From positions 3,410,001 to 3,474,000 of the forward strand of contig OY970387.1 in assembly GCA_963719485.1 (NCBI GenBank): a stretch of 64,000 nucleotides of DNA, read 5' to 3'. The DNA is from Bog-473 sp963719485. GTDB lineage: Bacteria > Actinomycetota > Acidimicrobiia > Acidimicrobiales > RAAP-2. This document shows, piece by piece, positions 50,188 through 59,383 of the stretch (within the stretch, counting starts at the first letter, position 1; every line of letters begins with the position of its first letter). The position numbers and the translations under genes are program-made. The notes below the pieces were generated by a model. The model saw only the letters and a program-made list of their open reading frames with translations. It made no database searches and was not told the DNA's origin.

Positions 50188-51036
50188 TCAGCCGCGGGGT
50201 AACACCGCCGCGCAGACCTTGTAGCAGTGGCCGTCCCGCGGGGGACTGACCGTCACCAGGAGGTACTGGGGCTCGAACCCCAGCGCGGTAGTCAGGCTCT
50301 TGCCACTGAGACGCTCACGGCGCGCCGCATCGAGGGCGCGGGCGGCGTTGCGGTCCTCCACGGGAAGCCAGACGTCGTCTCGGTCCCACCCGAAACGGAC
50401 CCAGGTGGTCCCGTCGGCCTGACGCCTGATCAGCTGCGGCCGACGCGTCGGCTCGATCAGCGCCACCGAGGGCCGGAAGCCGCGGAACTCCCAGTAGGGC
50501 GCGGAAGGCCCGGGAAAACCGAGCAGCGGACCGTCCGGCGACGCCACCAGCCGGCGCAGGAGCTTGCGCAGATGGCGGCCCCGCAGCGTGCCGACGTGAC
50601 GGGGGAGGTCGGCCACCGTGGTCGCCTCGGGCCGGGCCAGGTCGTCGCGTTCGGGATCGTCGGCCAGTGTCACCTCCACCACGTCGAAGGTGCTGATGTC
50701 GGGTTCTTGCCCCGCCGGCCACGGCACGCGGACCCGCATGACGGTGCGGGTGGCGAGGTCGACCACGGTGGTGTCCTCGAGCGTCGAGGACAGGACGAGG
50801 AGGTGGAGGGTGGAGCCGCCGGCGGTGGGCACGCGCTCCTTGCGGTGGGCCGAGCGCCGCACCAGGCGGGACGGGTTGGTCGGCGTGTCGGAAGCGCGGG
50901 GGGTGACGTCGTCGCCCGCCTCTTCGCGGACCGTGTGCTCCGCGTCCATCTCGGGTCCGCCGTCGCCGGCGCCACTCCCACCGGCGCCGCCGGTCCCACC
51001 GCCGCCGGTCCCGGGGTCCACGAAGGCGCCGCTCAT
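50188..51036 (-). CDS. Protein of unknown function, 282 residues
   Basis: No family recognised. The first ~60 residues are Gly/Asp-rich and probably disordered (GTGGGGTGGAGGSGAGDGGP). The rest is a soluble alpha/beta protein with LHLLVLSSTLEDTTVVDLATR, RVPWPAGQEPDISTFDVVEV, GPLLGFPGPSAPYWEFRGFRPSVALIEP and a C-terminal GFEPQYLLVTVSPPRDGHCYKVCAAVLP. Its ATG at 51036 overlaps the stop of the upstream DUF255 gene (ATGA), so the two are translationally coupled. Probably lineage-specific. Confidence 0.65.
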   Translation of the reverse strand: MSGAFVDPGTGGGGTGGAGGSGAGDGGPEMDAEHTVREEAGDDVTPRASDTPTNPSRLVRRSAHRKERVPTAGGSTLHLLVLSSTLEDTTVVDLATRTVMRVRVPWPAGQEPDISTFDVVEVTLADDPERDDLARPEATTVADLPRHVGTLRGRHLRKLLRRLVASPDGPLLGFPGPSAPYWEFRGFRPSVALIEPTRRPQLIRRQADGTTWVRFGWDRDDVWLPVEDRNAARALDAARRERLSGKSLTTALGFEPQYLLVTVSPPRDGHCYKVCAAVLPRG

Positions 51037-53090
51037 GCGATCAGGGTCTCCAGTTGGCCGGCCAGCATGTCGACCTCCGCCGCCGGCATCCGGCAGGCGC
51101 GCCCCTCGCAGACGTAGGCCTGTCCCGGCACGGGCGGACGTCCCTCGAAGAGCGGCCCTACGTCGGGCTCACCCCACACGACGACGGCGGCGGGGAGCCA
51201 GTGCCGCCGCACCTCGGCGACGAGCTCCGGGCGCTCGCCCGTCACGACGATCTCGTCGCGCGCCTGCCACATCGGCAGCGCCGCGACCATGTCGGCCAGG
51301 GCGCCCGGGTGGCGCTGCAGCAACGGACCGGCCAGGGCCACGGTGCGCTCGACCGCCTCGTCGATCCCCGGGTCGTCGACGAAGGCGCCGGCGTGCAGCA
51401 ACGCGGCGACGGCCACGGAGTTGGCGGCCGGGACCGCACCGTCGAGGAACTCCTTCGGACGGACCACGAGGGCCTCGGCGTCGCTGCCGGTCGTGAAGAA
51501 CCCGCCCGCGGCATCGTCCCAGAAGAGGTCGATGAGCTCGTGCACGGCGCGGATCGCCCGCTCCCGCCAGACAGCCCGCCCGGTCCACTCCGAGAGTCGG
51601 ACCGACGCTTCGGCCAGCCAGGCGTAGTCCGTCGCGACGGCAAGGTGGCGCGCTCTCCCACCTTGCCAGCTGCGCATCAGACGTCCGTCGACGAACATGG
51701 AGGCCCAGAGGAACTCGCCGATCTCCTCGGCCCGCCGGCCGTAGTCGGCGCGCCCCGCCGCCGACGCCGCCTCGGCCAGGGTGGCCGCGGTCATGGCGTT
51801 CCACTCCGCCAGCACCTTCTCGTCGCGGGCAGGCTGCACCCGCTCGGCCCGGGCGGCGGTGAGGAGAACGCGGGCCTCCTCCACCTCGGGCGGGCGCTCG
51901 AGCGGGGCCCCGACGGGACGGACCGGGATGGAACGCCCCTCCCAGTTGCCACCCGGGGTGATCCCGTACCACTCGGCCGCCGGCCCGACCAGGTGAGCGG
52001 GCAGGATCTGGTGCAGCTCGTCGACGGTGAAGGTGGCGTGCGCGCCCTCGACACCCCCGGCGTCCGCGTCGAAGGAGGAGTAGAGCGCGCCTTCGGGGGT
52101 CGAGAGGTCCCGCAGCACGAAGTCCAGTGTCTCGGTCACGACGCCGAGATACTCGGCCCGCCCGCCGTCCTGCCACGCGTGCAGGTAGGCCCGGGCCAGC
52201 TGCGCCTGGTCCGTGAGCATCTTCTCGAAGTGGGGGACGAGCCAATGGGCGTCGGTGGAGTACCGGCAGAAGCCGCCGACGAGGTGGTCGTAGATGCCGC
52301 CGGCCGCCATCGCATCGAGCGTGCGCAGAGCCATGTTGCGGGCCGGCCCCGCATCGGCACCGCCACGGCGGGCGCGGCGAAGGCAGAGCTCCACCAGGGT
52401 CGGCCGGGGGAACTTCGGCGCCGGACCGAAGCCGCCCCATTCGGGATCGAAGCCCGCACCGAGCCCGGACACGACCTGTTCGAGGAGCGCCTCGGCGTCG
52501 AGGGCCGGGCCGGCCAACCGGAGCAACGGTGCGCCGGCTTCGCCACCACGTCCACCGCCTGCCGCCTCCTCGTGCAAGGTCTCGGCCAACCGGAGCTCCC
52601 GCTGCACGGCGCCGACCAGCGCGTCGGCCTGCTCGAGCACCTGGGCTCGCTCACTGACCCACGCCTCGCCGAGCGACTGCACGACGCGACGGAAGGAGGG
52701 CATGCCGTGGCGCTCGACCGGGGGGAAGTAGGTCCCGGCGTAAAAGGGGCGCCCGTCGGGGGTGCAGAAGACCGACATCGGCCAGCCCCCCGAACCGGTC
52801 AGGGCCTGGGTGGCCGACATGTAGACGGCGTCGAGATCGGGACGCTCCTCGCGGTCGACCTTGACCGAGATGAACCATTTGGACAGGTCGGCCGCCGCCG
52901 CCGGGTCCTCGAAGCTCTCGTGGGCCATCACGTGGCACCAGTGGCACGAGGCGTACCCGATGGAGACGAAGAGCGGCTTGTCCTCCTCACGGGCCCGGCG
53001 CAGGGCCTCATCCCCCCAGGGGAACCACTCCACCGGATTCTCGGCGTGCTGGCGGAGATACGGGCTGGTCTCGTCGGCCAGGTGGTTCAC
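51033..53090 (-). CDS. Thioredoxin-like DUF255 / YyaL family protein
   Basis: A 685-residue protein related to YyaL and animal spermatogenesis-associated protein 20. The N-terminal thioredoxin-like domain reads HLADETSPYLRQHAENPVEWFPWG, then SIGYASCHWCHVMAHESFED (CHWC redox pair), KVDREERPDLDAVYM and GGWPMSVFCTPDGRPFYAGTYFPP. Residues ~200-670 form an (alpha/alpha)6 barrel with GIYDHLVGGFCRYSTDAHWLVPHFEKMLTDQA, DADAGGVEG and DEKVLAEWNAMT. Its function in bacteria is unknown. Coupled to the unknown gene downstream. Confidence 0.9.
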   Translation of the reverse strand: MNHLADETSPYLRQHAENPVEWFPWGDEALRRAREEDKPLFVSIGYASCHWCHVMAHESFEDPAAAADLSKWFISVKVDREERPDLDAVYMSATQALTGSGGWPMSVFCTPDGRPFYAGTYFPPVERHGMPSFRRVVQSLGEAWVSERAQVLEQADALVGAVQRELRLAETLHEEAAGGGRGGEAGAPLLRLAGPALDAEALLEQVVSGLGAGFDPEWGGFGPAPKFPRPTLVELCLRRARRGGADAGPARNMALRTLDAMAAGGIYDHLVGGFCRYSTDAHWLVPHFEKMLTDQAQLARAYLHAWQDGGRAEYLGVVTETLDFVLRDLSTPEGALYSSFDADAGGVEGAHATFTVDELHQILPAHLVGPAAEWYGITPGGNWEGRSIPVRPVGAPLERPPEVEEARVLLTAARAERVQPARDEKVLAEWNAMTAATLAEAASAAGRADYGRRAEEIGEFLWASMFVDGRLMRSWQGGRARHLAVATDYAWLAEASVRLSEWTGRAVWRERAIRAVHELIDLFWDDAAGGFFTTGSDAEALVVRPKEFLDGAVPAANSVAVAALLHAGAFVDDPGIDEAVERTVALAGPLLQRHPGALADMVAALPMWQARDEIVVTGERPELVAEVRRHWLPAAVVVWGEPDVGPLFEGRPPVPGQAYVCEGRACRMPAAEVDMLAGQLETLIA

Positions 53091-53155
53091 AGCACGATGC
53101 TAGACACCCCCCACCGGACCGCCGCACATCTCCGGCGCCGTGCAAGGCTCGGGCG

Positions 53156-53926
53156 ATGGAGCTCGAACTGAAGGGAAAGACGGCGCTGATCACCGGCGGG
53201 AGCCGGGGTATCGGGCTGGCCATGGCCGGCCGCTTCGCCGAGGCGGGGGCCAACGTCATGATCACGTCCCGCAAGGCGGGGGACCTGGCCGAAGCCGTCA
53301 CCGGGCTGGTCGCCGGAGGCGCCGCCGAGGACCAGGTGGCCTGGGTCGCCGCGCACGTCGGGAAGCCCGAGGACGCACCGTCGTGCGTGGCCGCCACGCT
53401 GGCCCGCTTCGGGGGCCTCGACATCCTGGTCAACAACGCCGGGACCAACCCGTACTTCGGCCCCATGATCGACATTGACATCGCGCGGGCGCAGAAGACG
53501 TTCGAGGTCAACCAGCTGTCGGTGCTCGTCTGGACGGGCGCCGCCGTGAAAGCCGGGTTGCGCGGCTCCGTCATCAACGTGGCATCCATCGGCGGCCTCG
53601 GGGTCGAACCGGGCATCGGCTGGTACAACGTGACGAAGGCGGCGGTGCTCCATATCACCCGCCAGCTCTCGTACGAGCTGGCGCCCGACGTCCGGGTCAA
53701 CGCACTGGCGCCGGGCTTGGTGAAGACGAAGCTGGCGGCCGCGCTCTGGGAGGGCCAGGGCGAGGACCGGATCGCTGCCCACATCCCGCTCCGCCGGCTG
53801 GGCCTGCCCGACGACATCGCGACGGCGGCGCTGTTCCTCGCGTCCGACGCGTCCTCGTGGGTCACGGGGCAGACGTTCGTCGTCGACGGCGGCACGACGG
53901 CCCAGCCCTCGGGCGGGGTGGGTTGA
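53156..53926 (+). CDS. SDR family oxidoreductase
   Basis: A 256-residue short-chain dehydrogenase: LKGKTALITGGSRGIGLAMA (cofactor loop), ITSRKAGDL, ILVNNAGTNPYFGPM, catalytic Ser in INVASIGGLG, YNVTKAAVL (Tyr and Lys) and RVNALAPGLVKTKLA. The C-terminal DIATAALFLASDASSWVTGQ is standard. It sits 90 nt before the carboxymuconolactone-decarboxylase gene and ECF41 sigma gene. Oxidoreductases are typical neighbours of ECF41 factors, but the ECF41 promoter match lies after this gene, so it may not be in that operon. Confidence 0.9.
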   Translation: MELELKGKTALITGGSRGIGLAMAGRFAEAGANVMITSRKAGDLAEAVTGLVAGGAAEDQVAWVAAHVGKPEDAPSCVAATLARFGGLDILVNNAGTNPYFGPMIDIDIARAQKTFEVNQLSVLVWTGAAVKAGLRGSVINVASIGGLGVEPGIGWYNVTKAAVLHITRQLSYELAPDVRVNALAPGLVKTKLAAALWEGQGEDRIAAHIPLRRLGLPDDIATAALFLASDASSWVTGQTFVVDGGTTAQPSGGVG

Positions 53927-53944
53927 CCGCCCTTCGCCCCTGCG

Positions 53945-53971
53945 TGTCACAGACCGGTGCCCTGTTCCGTC
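53945..53971 (+). promoter_or_regulatory. Candidate ECF41-dependent promoter
   Basis: TGTCACA (53945-53951) and CGTC (53968-53971) are separated by 16 nt and lie upstream of the carboxymuconolactone-decarboxylase-like gene (start 54017). This is the reported consensus for ECF41 sigma factors as I recall it (TGTCACA at -35, CGTC at -10). The predicted transcript start near 53979 gives a leader of about 38 nt containing a GAAGGAAGG ribosome-binding site. Confidence 0.7.
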
Positions 53972-54016
53972 TGGAGTGGGTGACAGACAATGCACAGAGG
54001 GAAGGAAGGTGGAGCC

Positions 54017-54598
54017 ATGGCTCACGTCCCGTTGCCGGATCACCCCGAAGGCCTCGTCCCCCGGCTGGCCACCCGCTACACCAAGCGCCGCTTCGGCCAG
54101 ATGGTGGAGCCCTCGGCGGCGGCGTCGCACCACGCCGGGGTGCTCGTCGCGATGGGCAGCTTGGAGACGGCGGTCCAGTTCGGCTGGAAGAAGCTCGATC
54201 CGACCCTGCGCTGGCTGGCCGTGCAGGCCACCGGCACCATGATCGGTTGCTCCTGGTGCATCGACTACGGCTACTTCGAGGGGATGCACAAGGGCGTCGA
54301 CCCGGCCAAGGTACGCGCCGTCAGCGACTGGCGCTCCAGCGATCTCTTCGACGAGCGCGAGCGCGTCGTCCTCGAGTACGCGGAGGTAGCGACGGGCAGC
54401 CCGGCCGAGGTCTCCGATGACCTGGCCGCCCGGATCCGCTCCCACCTGAGCGACGCGGAGTTCGTCGAGCTCGCCGCCTGGGTGGCGCTGGAGAACTTCC
54501 GGTCGCGCTTCAACGCCGGGCTCGGTCTGCACAGCCAGGGCTTTTCGGACAACTGCGAGATACCCATGCGAGCCGTCACCGCGGAGTCCCTTGCCTGA
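54017..54598 (+). CDS. Carboxymuconolactone decarboxylase / AhpD-like protein
   Basis: A 193-residue helical protein. ATG 54017 (MAHVPLPDHPEG) has GAAGGAAGG upstream. The CxxC redox pair is in TGTMIGCSWCIDYGYFEG, the core motif of AhpD/carboxymuconolactone decarboxylases, and FVELAAWVALENFRSRFNAGLG follows. Such proteins act as alkylhydroperoxidase-like reductases or on ring-cleavage products. It overlaps the ECF41 sigma gene by 8 nt, the conserved partner arrangement of that sigma group. Probably controlled by that sigma factor. Confidence 0.9.
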   Translation: MAHVPLPDHPEGLVPRLATRYTKRRFGQMVEPSAAASHHAGVLVAMGSLETAVQFGWKKLDPTLRWLAVQATGTMIGCSWCIDYGYFEGMHKGVDPAKVRAVSDWRSSDLFDERERVVLEYAEVATGSPAEVSDDLAARIRSHLSDAEFVELAAWVALENFRSRFNAGLGLHSQGFSDNCEIPMRAVTAESLA

Positions 54599-55481
54599 CG
54601 CCGCCGACGCCACCGCGGCGTTCGAGGAGTGGCGCTCGCTGCTCTTCGGGATTGCCTATCGCATGCTGGGCAGCGCGGCGGACGCCGAGGACGTGCTCCA
54701 GGACGCCTCCATCCGCTGGCTGCGTCGGGGTGACGAAGAGGTCGAGTCGGTCCGCGCCTATCTCGTCACCATCGTCACCCGCCTCTGCCTCGACCAGCTC
54801 GACTCGGCGCGGTCCCAACGCGTGACCTACGTGGGGCCGTGGCTGCCCGAGCCGGTCGTGGTCGACGAGACGGCGGCGGTCGAGCAGGCGGACTCGCTGT
54901 CGCTCGCCTTCCTGGTGCTCCTCGAGGAACTGACCCCGCTCGAGCGTGCCGCCTACCTGCTCCACGACGTCTTCGGCTACACCTTCGACGAGGTGGCGGG
55001 GTCGCTGGGGCGGTCGGCGGCTGCCTGCCGGCAACTCGCGGCGCGGGCCCGCAAGCACATCGAGGAGCGTCGCCAGCGCTTCGATGCCGACCTGCGCCAC
55101 GGTCGAGAGCTGACGGACCGGTTCCTCGTGGCCTGCGCCACCGGCGATCTGTCGGGACTGCTCTCGATGCTGTCCGCCGACGTGGTGGTCTGGACCGACG
55201 GCGGGGGCAAGGTGCGCGCCGCCATGCGGCCGGTCGTCGGGCCGTACCGCAGCTCGAGGTTCCTGGTGAACGTCGCCAAGAAGATTCGGGGCATCCCGCG
55301 GTCGACCGTCCTCAACGGCCAACCGGCCACCGTCTTCGTGGACGGGGGCGTGGTCGTGGCGGCCCTCGTGCTCGACATCATGGACGGCGCCATCGTGGGC
55401 GTGCGGGCCGTGACGAACCCGGACAAGCTCGGGCGTCTGACGGAGCGCCTCCCAGCGGGCACCGCCGAAGACCTCGGCTGA
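54591..55481 (+). CDS. ECF41-group RNA polymerase sigma factor with SnoaL-like C-terminal domain
   Basis: A 296-residue sigma factor. TTG 54591 overlaps the previous gene. Region 2 is FEEWRSLLFGIAYRMLGSAADAEDVLQDASIRW and region 4 includes LTPLERAAYLLHDVFGYTFDEVAGSLGRSAAACRQLAARAR. The diagnostic ECF41 elements are all present: WLPEP in the inter-domain linker, DGGGK in the C-terminal domain and NPDKL near the end (residues ~279-283). The ~120-residue SnoaL-like extension replaces an anti-sigma factor and modulates activity. The inducing signal is unknown. Confidence 0.95.
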   Translation: MPDAADATAAFEEWRSLLFGIAYRMLGSAADAEDVLQDASIRWLRRGDEEVESVRAYLVTIVTRLCLDQLDSARSQRVTYVGPWLPEPVVVDETAAVEQADSLSLAFLVLLEELTPLERAAYLLHDVFGYTFDEVAGSLGRSAAACRQLAARARKHIEERRQRFDADLRHGRELTDRFLVACATGDLSGLLSMLSADVVVWTDGGGKVRAAMRPVVGPYRSSRFLVNVAKKIRGIPRSTVLNGQPATVFVDGGVVVAALVLDIMDGAIVGVRAVTNPDKLGRLTERLPAGTAEDLG

Positions 55482-55493
55482 GCCGGCCCGGCC

Positions 55494-56669
55494 TCAGGAC
55501 TCGAAGGAGTCGAGCTCCCGGCGGCGCACCTTGCCCGCCGCCGTGCGGGGGAGGTCGTCGACGAGGACCAGCTCCTTCGGAGCCGCCCACGGCGCGATGC
55601 CGTCCGCCACGATCTGTTGCAGCTCGTCGAGTGACGGCACATCGTCGGTCGGCACGACCCAGGCCACGACGCGTTCACCCCATTCGGGGTCGGACCGCTT
55701 CCAGACCGCCACCTCGGCCACTCCCGGGTGCGCCATCAGGGTGCGCTCGACCAGGTCGGGCCAGACCTTCTCCGCACCGGTGGTGATGACGTCCTCGATG
55801 CGCCCGGATACGACGAGCTTCCCGCCGGCGTCCAGGCGACCAGCATCGCCGGTCGCGAACCAGTCCTTCGCGCCGTCGGGGCCCACGACCCGTCCATCGT
55901 CCCCGTGACGGTAACGGCGGAACAACATCGGAGCCCGAAGAAGGATCTCCCGCGACGACGCAACGCCGTCGACCTCTGCTGCTCCTTCCGCCGGGCGGAA
56001 CGCCACGTCCACCCCGTCGAGGGTCCACCCGTCGTAGATGACACCCGAGCCGGTCTCGGTCATGCCGTAGGTGGTGACGACGTTCGCCGGTAGGTCGTCG
56101 GGAGCCTTGCTGCCCCCGAGCAGGACGCAGGCGAAGACCGAGGGGTCGATCCGGCGCAGTGCGGTGGCGACCAGGGAGACGTGCGACACCTTCCCAGCGC
56201 GACCGGCCTCCTCGACGACCTCGGCGTCGAATCCCGGCAGGACGACGACGGGTGTGCCGGTGATGATCGAGCGGGTCACGACGGCAAGGCCTCCGATGTG
56301 CGCGAGCGGCAGGCACGCGAGCCACGTGTGGCGAGCGGGGTCGATACCGAGCCGGGCCGAAGTCGCCTCCGCCGAAGCGGCGATGGCATCGTGGGTGAGC
56401 ACCACACCTTTCGGTTCGCCTGAGGTGCCCGACGTGGCCACCACGAGCGCGTCGCCCTCCTCGACGGGGATGCCGCCGGCGATCGCGTGCTGGTCCCCAT
56501 CCGAGCCGACGATGCGCGTGGGGCGCAGCGCGTCGAGCATCACCTGGCGCGCCGCGGGGGGAAGCCGTGGGTCGAGCGGAGCAGCGGCGTCGCCGGTGTC
56601 CCAGATGGCGCGGAGTGCATCGACGAAGCCGATGCCACCGGGAAGGTCGAGTGCGACGAGCTCAGGCAC
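55494..56669 (-). CDS. menE: o-Succinylbenzoate-CoA ligase (MenE)
   Basis: A 391-residue ANL-superfamily ligase activating o-succinylbenzoate in menaquinone synthesis. GTG 56669 (VPELVALDLPGG) is chosen; the longer frame runs into menB. VVATSGTSGEPKGVVLTHDAI is the AMP-binding loop, TTYGMTETGSGVIYDG the A5 motif, DWFATGDAGRLDAGGKL the A7/A8 region and LPRTAAGKVRRREL the catalytic Lys. The short N-terminal region is typical of actinobacterial MenE. It is divergent from menB with only 21 nt between starts. Confidence 0.88.
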   Translation of the reverse strand: MPELVALDLPGGIGFVDALRAIWDTGDAAAPLDPRLPPAARQVMLDALRPTRIVGSDGDQHAIAGGIPVEEGDALVVATSGTSGEPKGVVLTHDAIAASAEATSARLGIDPARHTWLACLPLAHIGGLAVVTRSIITGTPVVVLPGFDAEVVEEAGRAGKVSHVSLVATALRRIDPSVFACVLLGGSKAPDDLPANVVTTYGMTETGSGVIYDGWTLDGVDVAFRPAEGAAEVDGVASSREILLRAPMLFRRYRHGDDGRVVGPDGAKDWFATGDAGRLDAGGKLVVSGRIEDVITTGAEKVWPDLVERTLMAHPGVAEVAVWKRSDPEWGERVVAWVVPTDDVPSLDELQQIVADGIAPWAAPKELVLVDDLPRTAAGKVRRRELDSFES

Positions 56670-56690
56670 CGGCCAGTAGCGTAGGTCGCC

Positions 56691-57581
56691 GTGCAGACCG
56701 TGGTCACCGGAGAACCCCATGATCCCCTCGACGATCTCCGCCCCCTCCCCCCTCCGGCCTGGGATGAGCGGGGCACGTTCAAGGACATCCGCTACGAGGT
56801 CGCCGAGGGCATCGCAAAGCTGACGATCTGCCGGCCGGAGCGGCGGAACGCCTTCCGACCCCAGACGCTCTTCGAGCTGACCGACGCCTTCACCATGGCC
56901 CGGGACGACGCCGACGTCGGTGCCATCATCCTCTGCGGCGAAGGCCCCGATGCCTTCTGCTCGGGCGGGGACCAGAAGATCCGGGGCGACGACGGCTACA
57001 TCGGTGACGACGAGGTCGCCGAGCGCGGCATCGGCCGCCTCAACGTCCTCGACCTCCAGATCCTGATGCGCCGCCTCCCGAAGCCGATCATCGCCATGGT
57101 CGCGGGCTATGCCATTGGCGGTGGGCACATCTTGCACCTGGTCTGTGACATCTCCATCGCGGCCGACAACGCACGTTTCGGGCAGACGGGGCCGAAGGTC
57201 GGCAGCTTCGACGGGGGATACGGGTCGTCCATCCTGGCCCGGACGATCGGCCTCAAGCGCGCGAAGGAGGTGTGGTTCCTCTGCCGCCAGTACGGCGCGC
57301 AGCAGGCCCTCGACTGGGGGTTGGTGAACGCGGTCGTCCCGCTTGACGATCTCGAGCGCGAGACCGTGGCCTGGTGCCGGCAGATGCTCACGCTCTCACC
57401 GATCGCGTTGCGCATGATCAAGGCGGGCATGAACGCCGCCGACGACGGCCTGGCGGGCGTGCAGCAGCTCGCCGGCGACGCCACCATGCTCTTCTACATG
57501 ACCGAGGAGGGGCAGGAGGGGCGCAACGCCTTCGTGGAGCACCGGGCGCCCGACTTCTCGCGCTTCCCGCGTCGCCCGTGA
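56691..57581 (+). CDS. menB: 1,4-Dihydroxy-2-naphthoyl-CoA synthase (MenB)
   Basis: A 296-residue crotonase-fold enzyme closing the naphthoquinone ring. Motifs are FKDIRYEVAEGIAKLTICRPERRNAFRPQT, FCSGGDQKIRGDDGY, AMVAGYAIGGGHILHLVCD (oxyanion hole) and GQTGPKVGSFDGGYGSSILAR, which distinguishes MenB from other crotonases. The C-terminal FYMTEEGQEGRNAFVEHRAPDF is characteristic. The start at GTG 56691 is near the divergent menE start. Its stop overlaps menA (GTGA). Confidence 0.94.
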   Translation: MQTVVTGEPHDPLDDLRPLPPPAWDERGTFKDIRYEVAEGIAKLTICRPERRNAFRPQTLFELTDAFTMARDDADVGAIILCGEGPDAFCSGGDQKIRGDDGYIGDDEVAERGIGRLNVLDLQILMRRLPKPIIAMVAGYAIGGGHILHLVCDISIAADNARFGQTGPKVGSFDGGYGSSILARTIGLKRAKEVWFLCRQYGAQQALDWGLVNAVVPLDDLERETVAWCRQMLTLSPIALRMIKAGMNAADDGLAGVQQLAGDATMLFYMTEEGQEGRNAFVEHRAPDFSRFPRRP

Positions 57582-58562
57582 GCCCTCCGCTCAAGCTGTG
57601 GGTCGCGGGCGCGCGCCCGCGCACCCTTCCGGCGGCGGTCGTCCCCGTGGTGGTGGGGACGGCGGCGGGTTACCTGTCGAGCGGCCGCTTCGTCCTCACC
57701 ACCCCTCAGATCTCGAGCGCCTGCCATGCCACGGTGTGCACCGAGTTCGACCGCCAGCTCTCTTGGCTGAACGCGGTGCTGGCCCTCGTGGTGGCGCTCG
57801 GCATCCAGATCGGGACGAACTACGTCAATGACTATGCGGACGGGGTGCGGGGCACCGACGAGCACCGGGTGGGTCCGGTCCGGCTCGTGGCAGGCAAGCT
57901 GGCCACCGTGCGCGAGGTCAAGATCGCCGCGCTCATCGCCTTCGGCGTGGCCGGCCTGGCCGGCCTCGTGCTGGCGGCCCGGGTCACCTGGTGGTTCATC
58001 CCACTGGGCATCGTGTGCGGTGTGGCCGGCTGGGCCTACACCGGCGGGCCGCGGCCGTACGGGTATCTCGGCTTCGGCGAGCTCTTCGTGTTCGTCTTCT
58101 TCGGTCTCGTGGCCACGGCGGGCTCGGCCTATGTGCAGCACGCTCCATTCGTCATCGCGGTGGGCGGGCACCTCTTCTCGTACAGCTATGACTGGTGGTT
58201 CGTGCTCTGGGCCGGCGTCCCGGTCGGCTTGCTGGCCGCCGCCCTCCTGCAGGCAAACAATCTGCGCGACATCGCAACCGACACCGAGTCCGGGAAGAAG
58301 ACCCTCGCCGTGCGCCTCGGCCGACGCCGAGCCGGGCTGCTCTTCTGCTTCACCTTGATGGGCGTCGCACTCTCCATCGGGATCCTCTACAGCTACCGGC
58401 CGTGGTCACTGCTGGCCCTGCTGGCCACGCCTCTGGCCGTTGGCCCCCTTCGCCTCGCGCTCGAGCGACAGGGAGGGGCGGGCGTTGCTCCCCATGCTCG
58501 GCACGACCGCTCGCCTGCAGATCCTCACCGGCGCGCTCCTCACGATCGGGCTGGTCCTGTGA
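57578..58562 (+). CDS. menA: 1,4-Dihydroxy-2-naphthoate polyprenyltransferase (MenA), 3' frameshift
   Basis: A membrane prenyltransferase attaching the isoprenoid tail. GTG 57578 overlaps the menB stop. WVAGARPRTLPAAVVPVVVGTAAGY opens the protein, TNYVNDYADGVRGTDEHRVGPVRL is the first Asp-rich motif and NNLRDIATDTESGKKTLAVRLG the second; about eight membrane helices. After LRLALERQ (near 58470) the raw frame loses hydrophobicity, while the next frame reads GRALLPMLGTTARLQIL and TGALLTIGLVL to TGA 58560-58562. One extra base gives 327 residues when removed. Confidence 0.88.
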
Positions 58563-58595
58563 GGCTGCTCCTGTGAGGCCGTTGCGTGCAACACG

Positions 58596-59378
58596 TCAGG
58601 TGACGCCCGCCTCCTCATCGCCGAGCCAGTGACACACGATCCGGCCGGCCTGTTCGGGCTGGGCGAGGTGCACCGCATGCCCTCCACCCGGGACCAGGGA
58701 CGCCACCGCATCCGGCGCCAGGTGGGCAATCCGCAGCGCGTGCGCAGCAAAACGGATGTCATCCGATCCGGCCAGGGCCAGCACGGGGCAGGCGAGCGTC
58801 TCGAGTTTGTCCCAGACGGGTTCCTGCCTTCCGGCCCCGCACAGCCGGAGGCTCGACGCCAGGCCGTGCGCGCTGTTGCGGAGACGTTCCGTGTGCCCTG
58901 CCTCATCGGGGGAGAGGCGCTCGAACATGGGCCCGTGCAGCCACACATCGATGAAGTGCTCCACGTCGCCAGAAGCCTCGAGCTCGTCGGCCAGGGAGTC
59001 GTCTGCCCGCCGCCGCTGCTCACGTGCCAACGGATCCTCAATGCCGGCGGTCACACCGATGAAGACGACACGACGCAGGGACAGGTCCGCACCGAGCGCC
59101 ACCTGCAGCGCCACCCGGGCACCCAGCGAGTAGCCGAGCAGGGCGCAGGGCTCGTCGCCGACGAGAGTCCGTGTCGCCTCCGCGACGAGGCTCGCCGTCG
59201 TCGGGAGGTCCGCTCGCACCGACCCCGAACCGCCGTGTCCCGGCAGATCCACCGCGACCAGGGTGTGCGACTCGGCCAGGATGTCACCGAAGCGGCCCCA
59301 CAGGCGCCCGGTCTGGGTGAACCCGTGCAGGACGACCAGCGGCGGCCCGGAACCGCGCACTTCGACATGGAGGGCCAC
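58596..59378 (-). CDS. menH: Alpha/beta hydrolase, probable MenH (SHCHC synthase)
   Basis: A 260-residue alpha/beta hydrolase. LVVLHGFTQTGRLWGRFGDIL gives the oxyanion-hole region, LLGYSLGARVALQVAL the nucleophile Ser, LALAGSDDIRFAAHALRI the Asp and VPGGGHAVHLAQPE the His. Its place between menA and menD and the LHGFTQTG/DLPGHGGS motifs fit MenH, which eliminates pyruvate from the MenD product. It lies on the strand opposite to both neighbours, 5 nt from the divergent menD start. Assignment rests on context plus motifs. Confidence 0.8.
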   Translation of the reverse strand: MALHVEVRGSGPPLVVLHGFTQTGRLWGRFGDILAESHTLVAVDLPGHGGSGSVRADLPTTASLVAEATRTLVGDEPCALLGYSLGARVALQVALGADLSLRRVVFIGVTAGIEDPLAREQRRRADDSLADELEASGDVEHFIDVWLHGPMFERLSPDEAGHTERLRNSAHGLASSLRLCGAGRQEPVWDKLETLACPVLALAGSDDIRFAAHALRIAHLAPDAVASLVPGGGHAVHLAQPEQAGRIVCHWLGDEEAGVT

Positions 59379-59383
59379 GCCGC

